64,000 nt of DNA from Oribacterium sp. NK2B42 (GTDB lineage Bacteria > Bacillota > Clostridia > Lachnospirales > Lachnospiraceae), in contig NZ_AUJX01000014.1 of assembly GCF_000424445.1 (NCBI RefSeq), forward strand, positions 19,856 to 83,855, read 5' to 3'. Shown one piece after another: positions 52,252 to 62,700 of the stretch. Position numbers and translations under genes: made by a program. Numbering within the stretch: the stretch's first letter is position 1; each line of letters opens with the position of its first letter. The notes under the pieces were generated by a model. It made no database searches. It was not told the origin of the DNA and was given only the letters and a program-made list of their open reading frames with translations.

Positions 52252-54504
52252 ATGACTGAAGAAGTAGTATTGGAAAGACCTGCAGATAATACGCCGCCTG
52301 AGGAATTATATGAAAGTCTCATAAAGACTATTAAGTCCTACCATCCATCGGGGGACCTCAGCATGGTGGAGAAGGCCTATAGGGTCGCAAAAGAACAGCA
52401 TAAAGACCAGAAACGTAAATCGGGTGAACCTTATATCATTCACCCTATTTGTGTTGCCATAATCCTTGCTAATCTTCAGATGGATAAGGAAACCATAGTT
52501 GCAGGTCTTCTTCATGATGTTGTTGAAGATACAGGAATGACTCTGGATGAGGTTTCCAAGGAGTTCAACCCGGATGTGGCGCTTCTTGTGGATGGTGTTA
52601 CAAAGCTGACTCAGTTGAACCTGAATACTGATAAGGTTGAGATGCAGGCTGAAAACCTTCGCAAGATGTTCGTATCTATGGCAAAGGATATACGTGTTAT
52701 CATCATCAAGCTTGCTGACCGTCTTCACAATTTACGTACCCTTGAATATCAGACTCCTGAAAAGCAGAGAGAAAAAGCCAGAGAGTCCCTGGAGATATAT
52801 TCGCCTCTTGCAGAGCGTCTCGGTATCAGTAAGATAAAGATCGAGATGGATGACCTGTCTCTCAAATACCTCGAGCCGGACGTTTATTATGATCTTGCAG
52901 CCAAGGTTAATCTCAAGAAGGAGGCCAGAGAAGAAAGAATCAAAAACATCGTTACGGAGGTTTCTTCCCATATCACAGAGGCAGGTATCGATGCGGATAT
53001 CAACGGTCGTGTTAAGCATTTCTTCTCAATATATAAAAAGATGGTCAACCAGAACAAGACCATCGATCAGATATATGACCTTTTTGCGATCCGTATCATT
53101 GTTGATACAGTAAGGGACTGTTATGCATCATTGGGTGTTATCCATAAGATGTATACACCTATTCCGGGACGCTTTAAGGACTATATCGCCATGCCTAAGC
53201 CCAATATGTATCAGTCCTTACATACAACGGTTATAGGTCGTGACGGCGTGCCCTTTGAGATCCAGATAAGAACCTTTGAGATGCACCGTACCGCTGAATT
53301 CGGTATCGCTGCACACTGGAAATATAAAGAGTCCGGTGGATCAAAGGAAAGTGTAGCCCAGGATGAAGATGTTAAGATGAACTGGCTCCATGAGATCCTT
53401 GAGTGGCAGAAGGATGAGTCTGACTCCAAGGAATTCATGAATATGGTCAAGTCGGATCTTAACCTGTTCAATGAAAATGTTTACTGCTTTACTCCCTCTG
53501 GTGATGTAAAGAATCTTCCGGCCGGATCCTGCCCTATTGATTTTGCTTATGCGATACACTCTGCAGTCGGCAATAAAATGGTAGGAGCAAAGGTTAATTC
53601 AAAGCTTGTTCCTGTGACCTACAAGCTCCAGAACGGCGACAGAGTTGAAGTCATTACTTCCCAGAATTCACACGGACCAAGCAGAGACTGGCTTAAGATC
53701 TGTAAATCCACTCAGGCAAAGAATAAGATCAATCAATGGTTTAAGCATGAACAGAAGGATGAAAACATTGACCATGGTAAAGAACTTCTGTCAAATTATG
53801 CCAAGTCCAGAGGTTATAATCTCAGTGAGCTCACAAAACCTGAATATATAGAAGGAGTTATCAGAAGATACAGCTACATCGACTGGGAAGCGGTTCTGGC
53901 TTCTGTCGGAAGAGGAGGTATCAAGGAATCACAGGTAGTTGCCAAGCTTATAGAGCTGAAAAACAAAACTGAGGAAACCAATATTTCCGATGAGGATATC
54001 ATTCAGAATCTTGAGGGCATGACCAAGAAGCCTGAGATCATACGCAAGTCAAAATCAGGAATAGTTGTTAAGGGTATTCATGATCTGGCTGTTCGTTACG
54101 CTAAATGCTGTTCGCCTGTGCCCGGTGATGAGATATTAGGCTTCGTAACCAGAGGCAGGGGTATCACTATCCATCGTACCGACTGCATTAATATGATGAA
54201 CCTTCCCGAGGACGAGAAGGCCCGCCTTATCGAGGCAGAGTGGCAGAAGGATATCACGGGTGAAACCTATGCTACAGAGCTTGAGATCTATACCACCAAC
54301 AGAATGGGACTTCTGGTTGATATTTCAAAGGTTCTTTCTGATTCAGGCATAGACATCAAGGCTCTTACCTCAAGAGTCGGAAAGAATGAAAAGGCAACCA
54401 TAACAGTTTCCTTTGATATACACAATAAGGAGGAGCTTAAGACTCTTGTCAGCAAGATTTATAAGATAAGAGGTGTTGTTGATATCGTCAGAGCACAGGG
54501 ATGA
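52252..54504 (+). CDS. rel: Bifunctional (p)ppGpp synthetase/hydrolase
   Basis: Rel makes and degrades the stringent-response alarmone. The 750-residue protein has an HD hydrolase domain (about 30-180; HPICVA, LLHDVVEDTG), the synthetase domain (about 230-350; FSIYKKM, YDLFAIRIIV, PKPNMYQSLHTTV), TGS (about 390-450; CFTPSGDVKNLP, IDFAYAIH), a helical/zinc-finger region (CCSPVPGDEILGFVTRGRGI) and a C-terminal ACT domain. ATG 52252 has GGGAG six bases upstream; in-frame starts at 52207-52222 are less likely. Tandem repeats and a strong promoter lie upstream. Confidence 0.95.
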   Translation: MTEEVVLERPADNTPPEELYESLIKTIKSYHPSGDLSMVEKAYRVAKEQHKDQKRKSGEPYIIHPICVAIILANLQMDKETIVAGLLHDVVEDTGMTLDEVSKEFNPDVALLVDGVTKLTQLNLNTDKVEMQAENLRKMFVSMAKDIRVIIIKLADRLHNLRTLEYQTPEKQREKARESLEIYSPLAERLGISKIKIEMDDLSLKYLEPDVYYDLAAKVNLKKEAREERIKNIVTEVSSHITEAGIDADINGRVKHFFSIYKKMVNQNKTIDQIYDLFAIRIIVDTVRDCYASLGVIHKMYTPIPGRFKDYIAMPKPNMYQSLHTTVIGRDGVPFEIQIRTFEMHRTAEFGIAAHWKYKESGGSKESVAQDEDVKMNWLHEILEWQKDESDSKEFMNMVKSDLNLFNENVYCFTPSGDVKNLPAGSCPIDFAYAIHSAVGNKMVGAKVNSKLVPVTYKLQNGDRVEVITSQNSHGPSRDWLKICKSTQAKNKINQWFKHEQKDENIDHGKELLSNYAKSRGYNLSELTKPEYIEGVIRRYSYIDWEAVLASVGRGGIKESQVVAKLIELKNKTEETNISDEDIIQNLEGMTKKPEIIRKSKSGIVVKGIHDLAVRYAKCCSPVPGDEILGFVTRGRGITIHRTDCINMMNLPEDEKARLIEAEWQKDITGETYATELEIYTTNRMGLLVDISKVLSDSGIDIKALTSRVGKNEKATITVSFDIHNKEELKTLVSKIYKIRGVVDIVRAQG

Positions 54505-54523
54505 GGGAGCTCCGGGAGGAAAA

Positions 54524-55201
54524 ATGCTTAAGATTTCAAAATTTGTCACAGGTCCTTTGGAGACAAATGTATATTTTTTGATTGATACAGATACGCATAA
54601 GTGCGTTATCATCGACCCTGCTGACAATGCTGACCATATCATAAATATCATTGATAATGAGCTTCTGGCAACACCTTTGCTCATTCTCCTGACACATGCA
54701 CATTTTGATCATATGACAGCGGCAAAAGAAGTTGCGCAGCATTATGGCATAGGGATCAGAGTCAATGCTTTGGACGAGAGTCATATGCAGGATCCGGAAA
54801 AGAATTTAAGCAAACGGTTTTATCAACCGGTAAGTTTCCTTCCTTCCGAATATGATACTTTTAAGGATGGAGATACCCTCAGGCTTCTTGATAGAGATAT
54901 AAAAGTCATAGGTACTCCGGGACATACTCCCGGATCCAGCTGCTTTTTCATAGAGGAGGGTCTTTCTTACACTCCTAACGGTGCGGCTGAATCAAAAATC
55001 TGTCCCGTTCTTATAGCAGGAGATACACTTTTTCAGGGTTCCTTCGGGAGAACGGATTTTCCCGGAGGTTCAGAGGAAGAGTTGTTTAAAAGCATAAAAG
55101 AGAAGCTTCTGGTACTTCCTGATAACACTTCGGTTTTTCCGGGACATGGACCACAGACAAGTATTGCCCTGGAAAAAAGATATAATCCTGCGGCATATTG
55201 A
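54524..55201 (+). CDS. MBL-fold metallohydrolase (glyoxalase II-like)
   Basis: A 225-residue metallo-beta-lactamase-fold hydrolase. The metal motif THAHFDHM lies near residue 62, with GTPGHTPGSSCFF near 131, GDTLFQGSFGRTDFPGG near 167 and FPGHGPQTS near 208. It is of the YcbL/GloB-like type; natural substrates (thioesters such as glutathione or bacillithiol conjugates) are uncertain. GGGAGGA sets the start. It follows rel by 19 bases, a common arrangement in Clostridia. Confidence 0.88.
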   Translation: MLKISKFVTGPLETNVYFLIDTDTHKCVIIDPADNADHIINIIDNELLATPLLILLTHAHFDHMTAAKEVAQHYGIGIRVNALDESHMQDPEKNLSKRFYQPVSFLPSEYDTFKDGDTLRLLDRDIKVIGTPGHTPGSSCFFIEEGLSYTPNGAAESKICPVLIAGDTLFQGSFGRTDFPGGSEEELFKSIKEKLLVLPDNTSVFPGHGPQTSIALEKRYNPAAY

Positions 55202-55224
55202 TCGGATATTATATGATGCACCCA

Positions 55225-55403
55225 TTTAAAAAGCTGCCGTGAGTATACTGACTTCCATAAGCAACAGATGTCTTTTTCCTATGGGTTAGCTTATGACGGC
55301 CAGACTGTACCGTGTGATAGTTCAGCCGATGTATACTGGGGACGGAGTTAGTGGGACATTTTTCATGAATGGCTCACTGGCTTCGTCCCCAGAGTTCTTT
55401 TTT
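55225..55403 (+). ncRNA. Structured leader or small RNA before hemZ
   Basis: The 221-bp gap between the MBL gene and hemZ is rich in complementary segments: GCCGT (55234) with ACGGC (55297), CATAAGC with GCTTATG, and a repeated self-complementary GTATAC. It ends in a long terminator (55336-55403) whose base is CTGGGGACG/CGTCCCCAG followed by AGTTCTTTTTT, just before the hemZ ribosome site. I cannot match it to a known riboswitch; a stand-alone small RNA is also possible. Confidence 0.45.
55336..55403 (+). terminator. Terminator directly upstream of hemZ
   Basis: CTGGGGACG (55336-55344) pairs with CGTCCCCAG (55384-55392), extended by inner AG/CT and AGTG/CACT pairs, followed by a run of six T. 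Confidence 0.85.
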
Positions 55404-55422
55404 AGATAGGAGGATCTTGGTT

Positions 55423-57258
55423 TTGATCAGATTAACATTAGATAAAGCGGCAGAAAGTTTTGAACAGGACATAAGGGAGCTTATACAGGAGTTTTATCCG
55501 GGGGAGGATTTCGAGATAAGAAGCGAAGAGGGTGTTCATTTTACAAACACCACCAAGGAGGAGAAGAATGCTCTTAAGCAGGCCAAGGCCACAGGGGAGA
55601 ATGCTGAAGTAAACAGGAAATCCACAAAAAACAGGGCAAAAGAGGCCGCAGAGATAACACCAGAAGGTGTACATGATGAAAAGATAAGATTTTCCTTTGA
55701 AGTATCAGCTTCAGATATGCCTCTCACAGGAGTAAGAAAAGACGATAAATCGGTAATCAAAGCTGAACTTTACGATACGCTGGTGGGCATGACAGGTAAA
55801 ACTCTTCCATGGGGAGACCTGACAGGCATACGACCTGTTTCATTGGTGAGTCCTATGGTGGAAGCCGCCATAGAAAAACATAAAGAACATAATGGAAATG
55901 ATTCCGGAATTGATCTGACAGAATCTGAAATCAGAGACATTAAAGCCGAACTGACAAAAGAATATTGCATCGAAGGTGAAAAGCTTGACCTGATGACAGA
56001 CATAGCATTAAGAGAACACAGAATCCTTAACCGTATTTACGATATGACCGGAAGAACCTACAAGGAAGGCTGGAGCCTCTACATTGGCATCCCTTTTTGC
56101 CCCACAAGATGTCTGTACTGCTCATTTTTAAGTAACACAATATCCGCCTGGGAAAAGAGACTCCCGGAGTATATGGAAAATCTCCGTAAAGAGATCAGGT
56201 ATACGGTTTCTGAAATGTGTGGAAAATACAGGCGACCCCTCCAGACCATATATATCGGAGGAGGAACCCCCACTGCACTTGATGAAAAGTGGCTCAAGGT
56301 ACTCATGGATATGGTTCATGAGGAGTGCGGTTCTGCCAATGTTTCGATTTTGAACAACATAAGCTCTCAGGAACATGATTGGAAAAATACAGTTACAGGT
56401 ATGTCCGGTATCGTGGAGTTTACCGTAGAGGCAGGCAGACCTGATTCCATAACAAAAGAAAAGCTTCAGATACTCAAAACTGCCGGAGCAGACAGGATTT
56501 CCGTCAATCCCCAGACCTTCAATCAGAAAACTCTCGATCTCATAGGAAGAAAACACAGTGCTTCATCAGTGATAGAAAAGTATGAGCTTGCGAGAGAAGT
56601 TGGATTCGAAAACATTAACATGGACATCATACTGGGGCTTCCCGGAGAGAAGCTCCCTGAGGTGACACATACTTTGTGTGAAATCGCCAAATACAAACCT
56701 GACAGCCTCACAGTTCACAGCCTTGCCATAAAACGTGCCGCAAGACTCACTCTTGAAAGAGATTTCTGGTCAGGCGTTTATCGGGCCGGAGATGAAAATG
56801 AGATACTGGCGGAAACAAGACTTCAGGAGGAATCAGAAGAAATCCCTTCAGTTAATAGCAATAGCTTATCGAGTGGTTCGGCTTCTGAGGGCGCAAAAAC
56901 CGGATTCAGATATCCCGAGATCACCCGTATGATGATGGCAGCTTCCTATACAGCTGAAGTCCTTAACCTGAAACCTTACTATCTGTACCGACAGAAAAAT
57001 ATGGCCGGAAACCTGGAAAACGTGGGGTACTCAAGAGAAGGAAAAGAATGCCTCTACAACATACTGATGATGGAAGAAAAACACACCGTCATCGGCTGCG
57101 GAGCCGGTTGTTCCAGTAAATTCGTCCTTCCCTCAAAAGACGGCGACCCTGAGCATAAACGCGTTGAACGCTGCGACAACGGCAAGGATATAAAAACCTA
57201 CATAGAAGATGTAGATAAATTTATCCGGAGAAAAGGTGAACTTTTCTCTCTGATGTAG
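55423..57258 (+). CDS. hemZ: Coproporphyrinogen dehydrogenase-like radical SAM protein HemZ
   Basis: A radical SAM enzyme of the oxygen-independent coproporphyrinogen III oxidase/HemZ group. The 611-residue protein has an N-terminal extension (about 1-210), the cluster motif FCPTRCLYCSF near 230, YIGGGTPTAL near 273 and NMDIILGLPGE near 395. A Ser/Glu-rich insertion lies near 475-490. The start codon is TTG at 55423, nine bases after GGAGG; TTG 55417 is too close. No other heme genes are in the window, so the true substrate is uncertain; HemW-like heme handling cannot be excluded. Confidence 0.88.
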   Translation: MIRLTLDKAAESFEQDIRELIQEFYPGEDFEIRSEEGVHFTNTTKEEKNALKQAKATGENAEVNRKSTKNRAKEAAEITPEGVHDEKIRFSFEVSASDMPLTGVRKDDKSVIKAELYDTLVGMTGKTLPWGDLTGIRPVSLVSPMVEAAIEKHKEHNGNDSGIDLTESEIRDIKAELTKEYCIEGEKLDLMTDIALREHRILNRIYDMTGRTYKEGWSLYIGIPFCPTRCLYCSFLSNTISAWEKRLPEYMENLRKEIRYTVSEMCGKYRRPLQTIYIGGGTPTALDEKWLKVLMDMVHEECGSANVSILNNISSQEHDWKNTVTGMSGIVEFTVEAGRPDSITKEKLQILKTAGADRISVNPQTFNQKTLDLIGRKHSASSVIEKYELAREVGFENINMDIILGLPGEKLPEVTHTLCEIAKYKPDSLTVHSLAIKRAARLTLERDFWSGVYRAGDENEILAETRLQEESEEIPSVNSNSLSSGSASEGAKTGFRYPEITRMMMAASYTAEVLNLKPYYLYRQKNMAGNLENVGYSREGKECLYNILMMEEKHTVIGCGAGCSSKFVLPSKDGDPEHKRVERCDNGKDIKTYIEDVDKFIRRKGELFSLM

Positions 57259-57262
57259 AGAA

Positions 57263-57360
57263 ACAGTCCGGTTGGAGTATTAGTAAGCAAGAGCCGAAGC
57301 AACCCTGTTTTAAACAGATGCCCTCCGGCTCCGGCGTTTTCATGCCCCCGGCTGAACTGT
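57263..57360. repeat. Degenerate fold-back palindrome after hemZ
   Basis: Nested pairs ACAGT/ACTGT (57263-57267, 57356-57360), AGCCG/CGGCT and CTGTTT/AAACAG. It contains GATGCCCTCCGGCTCCGGC, close to GATGCCCTCCGCCTCCGGC in the arm of the 230-bp palindrome (10145-10163). It may act as the hemZ terminator. Confidence 0.5.
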
Positions 57361-57472
57361 AATAGTGACCAAAGTTGTACATTGATCATGATTTATCACT
57401 AATAATTTAATCGTAGATGTCGAGATATAACTATGTATATTGTTTGTATATTTTTGTCAGGAGTATCCGGTT

Positions 57473-59467
57473 ATGGAATATTTAGAGACAACAGCTGAAA
57501 AAAAGCTTGATGATATATTGGCAGAAAGTAAGGGCAGGTATGGAGCTTCCAACCTGATAATGTTTATTACCGCAGAAGAATTACATAAAGCTTCTGAAAG
57601 GATATATGCAAATTTCCCCGGGATTGATGTCATAGGCTTTCATTCCTTCATGTTCCGCCATGGCTCAGTTGATTCGGAAGGAACAGTGCTGATCATATTT
57701 GATAAGCATTCCCCTGATTACGCTTTTCAATTCGGCATCATCAACGGACTCAGTACAAATCCCATAAAAAACGTGCTTTCCATCCAGAAGCAGATAGAAG
57801 AGCTGGATCCCGGCGAAGATGACACAGTTTGTTTTGAATTTTGTACCGGCAATGAAGATCATTTGCTCACCTCCCTGAATTCCATGATAAAGGATCATGG
57901 CATCCTGGCTTTTGGTCTCACTGCTGTCGGTCAGGAGCTGGCAGACCAGAGCTATGTTTTTTATAATGGTTTATATTTTGATGATGCTTGTATATATGTG
58001 ATGATAAAAAATAATCTCGGAAGGATCATCACTTACTCACAGAATATTTATACCCCTCATGAAGATGGTCAGATTTATATAGCTACGAAGGTAGATAAAG
58101 AGACACAGACTCTTCTGGAGCTTAACGGACGTCCTGCCGCAGAGGTATATTGTGAGGATCTGGGACTGCCCATAGAGGAAATTGAATCGGCATTTCCCTA
58201 TCATCCTCTCTGTAAAACTGTAGGGGAGAAAACCTTTCCTGTTTCAGTAAGGCAATGTATAAAAGACGGGGGACTTAAGCTTTTTAAACAGATAAATCAG
58301 AATGATATGCTTTTTATATCAGACCTTGGTGATTATAAGAAAATAATCAATGATCATTTTGAAAATTTAAAGAAAGAAGTACCCTCTGAATCAACAATAT
58401 TCTCCATAGATTGTATTTACAGATATATACTGTTTGAAAATGAAGACAAGGTAGACTGGTATGCCGATCTCCTGAACAGGGCAGGGGCGAATAGCCTGGG
58501 TGTAATGGGAGCCGGTGAACAGTATGATCTCCAGCATTGTAACCAGACAATGATCAGTGCTGTTTTCGTTCATGATAAAAATTGGAAAAAGAAAGAGAAA
58601 GAGGCTGCTTCTAAATCATCAGGCTCGCTTTTTTCATCCTTTTCATATATCAGTGATGAAGATACAGGAATTGAAAAATCTCTAAGTGAGAGAATATATC
58701 CTTTGGATCATATGATCAATTACATCAGGAACAAAAAGGATAATATAGTTCAGGAAGAAACCTCCATGCTGAGTAAGATCGTTTCAGGACGCTATGATAT
58801 GAAAAAAACTCTGGCAGCCGGTAACGATCCTGAAAAAATCTATGAGATGGTTAAAAAACTCATCGATGAAGGTCGGGATATGGCAGATACGCTTGCAACC
58901 ATAAACCTTCATATAGAGGATATCGGCAATATGCTGGATCAGACCCAATACCTGATAAATGATGTGGTATATACGGATGGACTGACAGGATTAAGAAACA
59001 GAACCTTTTACAATAATCTCGGAAACAATATTTTTTCGGAAGCAGAAAGCAAGAACGGTATGTCTATGGCTTTTTTTGATATTGATGATTTCAAACACTT
59101 CAATACTGATTATGGTCATGATTTTGGAGATGAGGTTCTTAAAAATCTGGCTCAGGAGATAAAACGATTCTTTATTACGGATACCAATATCCATATCATC
59201 AGGATGGGTGGGGACGAGTTTATGGTACTTAACCCATCGGCTCTATCCTATGAGACCTTTGTTGACCGTATGGATAAGCTTAGGGAGTATATTTCAAAAT
59301 ACCGGGTGGAGCATGATGGTATGAAAGCAGGACTTACCTTAAGCATAGGCATGGCTGATTCTGTAAGGGACGACATACAAAATCTCTGGAGTCTTTACAG
59401 AGTTGCCGATATGAGATTATATGAGGCTAAAGGCAGGGGTAAAAACACTGTGGAGGCTTTTACTTAG
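57473..59467 (+). CDS. FIST-domain diguanylate cyclase (GGDEF)
   Basis: A 664-residue soluble protein. The N-terminal half (about 20-370) resembles FIST sensor domains (ITAEELHKASERIYANFPGIDVIGF, ILAFGLTAVGQELADQ, NSLGVMGAGEQY). A helical linker (about 415-500) leads to a GGDEF domain (about 505-660) with FFDIDDFKHFNTDYGHDFGD and RMGGDEFMVL, so cyclic-di-GMP synthesis is expected. The usual RxxD inhibitory site before GGDEF is replaced by TDTN, so product inhibition is likely lost. ATG 57473 has AGGAG nine bases upstream. Confidence 0.88.
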   Translation: MEYLETTAEKKLDDILAESKGRYGASNLIMFITAEELHKASERIYANFPGIDVIGFHSFMFRHGSVDSEGTVLIIFDKHSPDYAFQFGIINGLSTNPIKNVLSIQKQIEELDPGEDDTVCFEFCTGNEDHLLTSLNSMIKDHGILAFGLTAVGQELADQSYVFYNGLYFDDACIYVMIKNNLGRIITYSQNIYTPHEDGQIYIATKVDKETQTLLELNGRPAAEVYCEDLGLPIEEIESAFPYHPLCKTVGEKTFPVSVRQCIKDGGLKLFKQINQNDMLFISDLGDYKKIINDHFENLKKEVPSESTIFSIDCIYRYILFENEDKVDWYADLLNRAGANSLGVMGAGEQYDLQHCNQTMISAVFVHDKNWKKKEKEAASKSSGSLFSSFSYISDEDTGIEKSLSERIYPLDHMINYIRNKKDNIVQEETSMLSKIVSGRYDMKKTLAAGNDPEKIYEMVKKLIDEGRDMADTLATINLHIEDIGNMLDQTQYLINDVVYTDGLTGLRNRTFYNNLGNNIFSEAESKNGMSMAFFDIDDFKHFNTDYGHDFGDEVLKNLAQEIKRFFITDTNIHIIRMGGDEFMVLNPSALSYETFVDRMDKLREYISKYRVEHDGMKAGLTLSIGMADSVRDDIQNLWSLYRVADMRLYEAKGRGKNTVEAFT

Positions 59468-59559
59468 TGCCGGTTTTAATTTCTTCTGTGTGTCATATAT
59501 TACGGATTGAAAAAAGTGTTTAAGGATGAGACATATACATACTATTTAGTGCTTCACAG

Positions 59560-59660
59560 TAACAATTCAGCCGTGACATATTAATTCGCAAAAACGATAG
59601 GATATAATTAGTTTCATACACCATGAGATAATAACAATTTAGCCAGGACGTGATTAAATC
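59560..59660. repeat. Imperfect direct repeats after the GGDEF gene
   Basis: AACAATTCAGCCGTGACATA (about 59562) and AACAATTTAGCCAGGACGTG (about 59634) are similar segments about 72 bp apart in the 259-bp gap between convergent genes. Significance unknown. Confidence 0.35.
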
Positions 59661-59667
59661 AAGAGTT

Positions 59668-59713
59668 GGAGGGTAGCCATTTAAAGCGATACGGTTTTAA
59701 ATGGCTACCCTCC
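59668..59713. terminator. Perfect 18-bp hairpin between convergent genes
   Basis: GGAGGGTAGCCATTTAAA (59668-59685) pairs perfectly with 59696-59713 around a 10-nt loop. T tracts are weak on both sides. It probably terminates the minus-strand gene that ends at 59727; the flank CCCTCCGGCTC resembles the arms of other long palindromes here. Confidence 0.65.
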
Positions 59714-59726
59714 GGCTCTGTATTGA

Positions 59727-62700
59727 TCATTTACCCGGTTTATACGCACTCGTCAAGTTTACAACCGCAGGAATCATATCGTCACCGGCAGTTGTACCAG
59801 CGTAACTTCTGAGACGATTAATGAAGGAATCCTGATCGGTTTCAACATTCATTACAAGCCTCATCTCTCGGATATTCTGATCAAACTCAAGGAATGAGTG
59901 ACACTTCTCTATTGTAGGAAGCTCCTCAAGAGCATGTTCAAGAGTGCCGAGATCATAGTACTTACGGCCCTTTGAACCATCAGTGAGTACAACACGTCCG
60001 CTGTTCTCAAGGAAATCTATGCGTCCGTCAATCATGATTCTGGCGATAACGCCTGTATCATAAAGCTTTCCTTCACGCCATGGATCATTGATGACCTCCT
60101 TGCTTTCAACAGGAGGAACATCCTTTATAAAGAGTTTACCCCATGCGCCAAAAGGCTTCTTTGAGTAGTGGTCGTCAAGGATGTAAACCTTTACCTTGTC
60201 TGAGCTTGGAAGCTTGATAAGTTCCTTTCCGGCTTCGGCATTAAGCTCTCCGACTGTAACACTGTATAAGTGCGGATAAGCCTCATCCGGAAGGTGGTAT
60301 TTAACCTTACGGGCACTTGGCTCAGAGGTGAAAGCATTAAGCACAGACTCATAGCATTCAAGGAAGAGTCTCAGCTGATCCTCATCAAATCTGTTCTTCC
60401 AGAAACGAAGTTCCACACGGTAGCCAATGTTGTCTTCATGCACATTCATGTGGAATGGAAGAGAGTCGAGCTGCAGGTGTACAGGCTTTGCAGGAAGTCC
60501 ACCGATCTCAGGAATGTATACGATATCACCCTGATACTGGAAGAACATCTCGCCCTCACGACTAAGTGCGATAGGACTCTGCATTGAATCCATGATCTGC
60601 TTACCCATACGCTTCAGGAAAGTGTTGGAGGTTTCGTGAGGTATGCGCTGTGAGCGGAGATAATAGGTCTTAAAGAGACATCCGCAAAGTCTTCTCCAGC
60701 GTCCATCGGTACGTCCTGAGTGGATACTGCAGGTAGTTACGTCATCTTCTCCTGAGAAAAGTCCAACCGTATAGTTGAAGGAGGTCAGGAAGAGAACATT
60801 TTCCGAAACACCGTTAAGCTTACAGAAGTTCTGTATCTTTCTCTTTGAGGTCTTGTCAAAACGCTTACGGATAACACCCTTATCAGCGTGGTTCAGATCC
60901 TCTTTATCCTTCTTGTTGAGAAGAGAACGCTCCAGCTTGTAGCCCTTCATAAGGTTACCGTAATAATCAGTACCCTTACGTACACCGCCGTCCTTTATCA
61001 TCTGGCAGTCATCCAGGATGTAGTCATAAACAGTATAAACTTCTTTTTCAACAGGCTTTCCTGCATAAGCACGGTTCACATCCTCGAGAAGTATGTTCAT
61101 ACTTATTCCGTCACCCATGATATGGCTCACATCAAAGAGCATAAACTTACGGGTTTCGGTTCTGTAAAGGCTTATATGATAAAGCTTGTCCTGACCGTCA
61201 TACTTGAAGGCCCGGAGAAGGCTGTTCTCGGTTTCCTGCCACTTATCATCAGGTACATCGATGATAGGAACATCAGGCTCCCAGTCATCATGACGGTATA
61301 ATGCAAGATAATGGGTCTCGGGATCAGGCTGTATCATTCCCTTTACACCCGGATGGGCGTTGATTGTTTCAACAATAGCTGCCTTAAGTCTTTCAAGGTC
61401 AATGTTTGGATCCAGTTCAAAAGTGAATGGAAGATTTCCTGTTGTATTTCCGGGGATGACATATGCAAAATACATCATCATGCCGGTAAGAGGATACTTG
61501 TCCTGATAAGGATGAACTTCCATGCCCTTGGTTACACCAAGGAAGTCATCCAGCTCCTTAACAGTATGGTTGTTAAGGATATCCTGGTAGCTCAGGATCT
61601 TACCCATCTGAGACTCAACCTCTTCGATAAGCTGGATACACGCCATGGAATCCATTCCGGCTGCAAAGAGGTCAGTAGTTATACCGATCATATCGTTGTC
61701 GATAAGTCCGGAAATGATCTCAATAAGCTTCTTCTGGTTCTCGTTCTCAGGTTTAACGATGACATCCTTCTGATTTACAACGTCCTTACGCTCAGCCTGA
61801 ACCTTGCTTCTGATGATCTTTCTTGAAGAGGTCTTCTCGAAAGGTTTATTTCTGATAACAACATCGGAAATTCTTGCAAATGTTGGAAGCTCCTGATTAT
61901 GTGTTGTTACAAGCTCCTTTACGGCAGCCTTGATATCCTTTATGCCATTATTGTCGGCATATTCAAAGTTAGGATATACCTCAGCGATGATCTGGTCATT
62001 TTCTTCCAGAGCAACGATATCAGTTACCAGCATGTCTCCGTCGAAAAGGTTTTCGATGGTCTCGGGAGAAACATTTTCACCGTTTGACAGGATGATGAGA
62101 TTCTTTTTACGACCTGTAAGGTAGATGAAATTATCCTCATCGATACGTGCAAGATCTCCGGTTCTCAGCCATCCGTCCTCGGTAAAAGCTTCCTTTGTGG
62201 CCTCCGGATCTTTATAATATCCCATCATTACAGACGGACCCTTAACCTGAAGCTCACCTTCAACGAGACGGGTCTGGCAGTTTCTTACTACGATACCGAC
62301 ACTGCCGCGTTTTTCCGGACGATCATAGACAGGAACAGCGATTTTAGGAGAGTGTTCGGACATTCCGTAACCCTGTCCAACCTGAATGTTGAATCCTGCC
62401 AGGGATTCCATAAGTTCAGGAGCCAGGAATCCGCCGCCTCCTACAAGCTTATGTAATCTGTCACCAAGAACCTCCTGGCGCACAGAGTCAATGGACCATT
62501 CCGGATGCTGCTTCTTTGTCTGATGAAGACGGTTATTAACCAGCTTAAGCATCATCGGAACCATTCTTATGGAAGTAGGACGGAAAAACTTGATGTCTTT
62601 GAATAATTTCTGGAGTGAAGTTGAAACTGCAAGAGAGGAACCGTAACGTAAAAGACCGAAAACGTCTCCGTTCAGGCAGAATACATGGTGTATGGGCAGA

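Noticed and set aside
55202..55422. tRNA, tmRNA or SRP RNA in the hemZ leader
   Set aside because: No acceptor/T-arm pattern, tag reading frame or SRP GGAA-type loop could be found.
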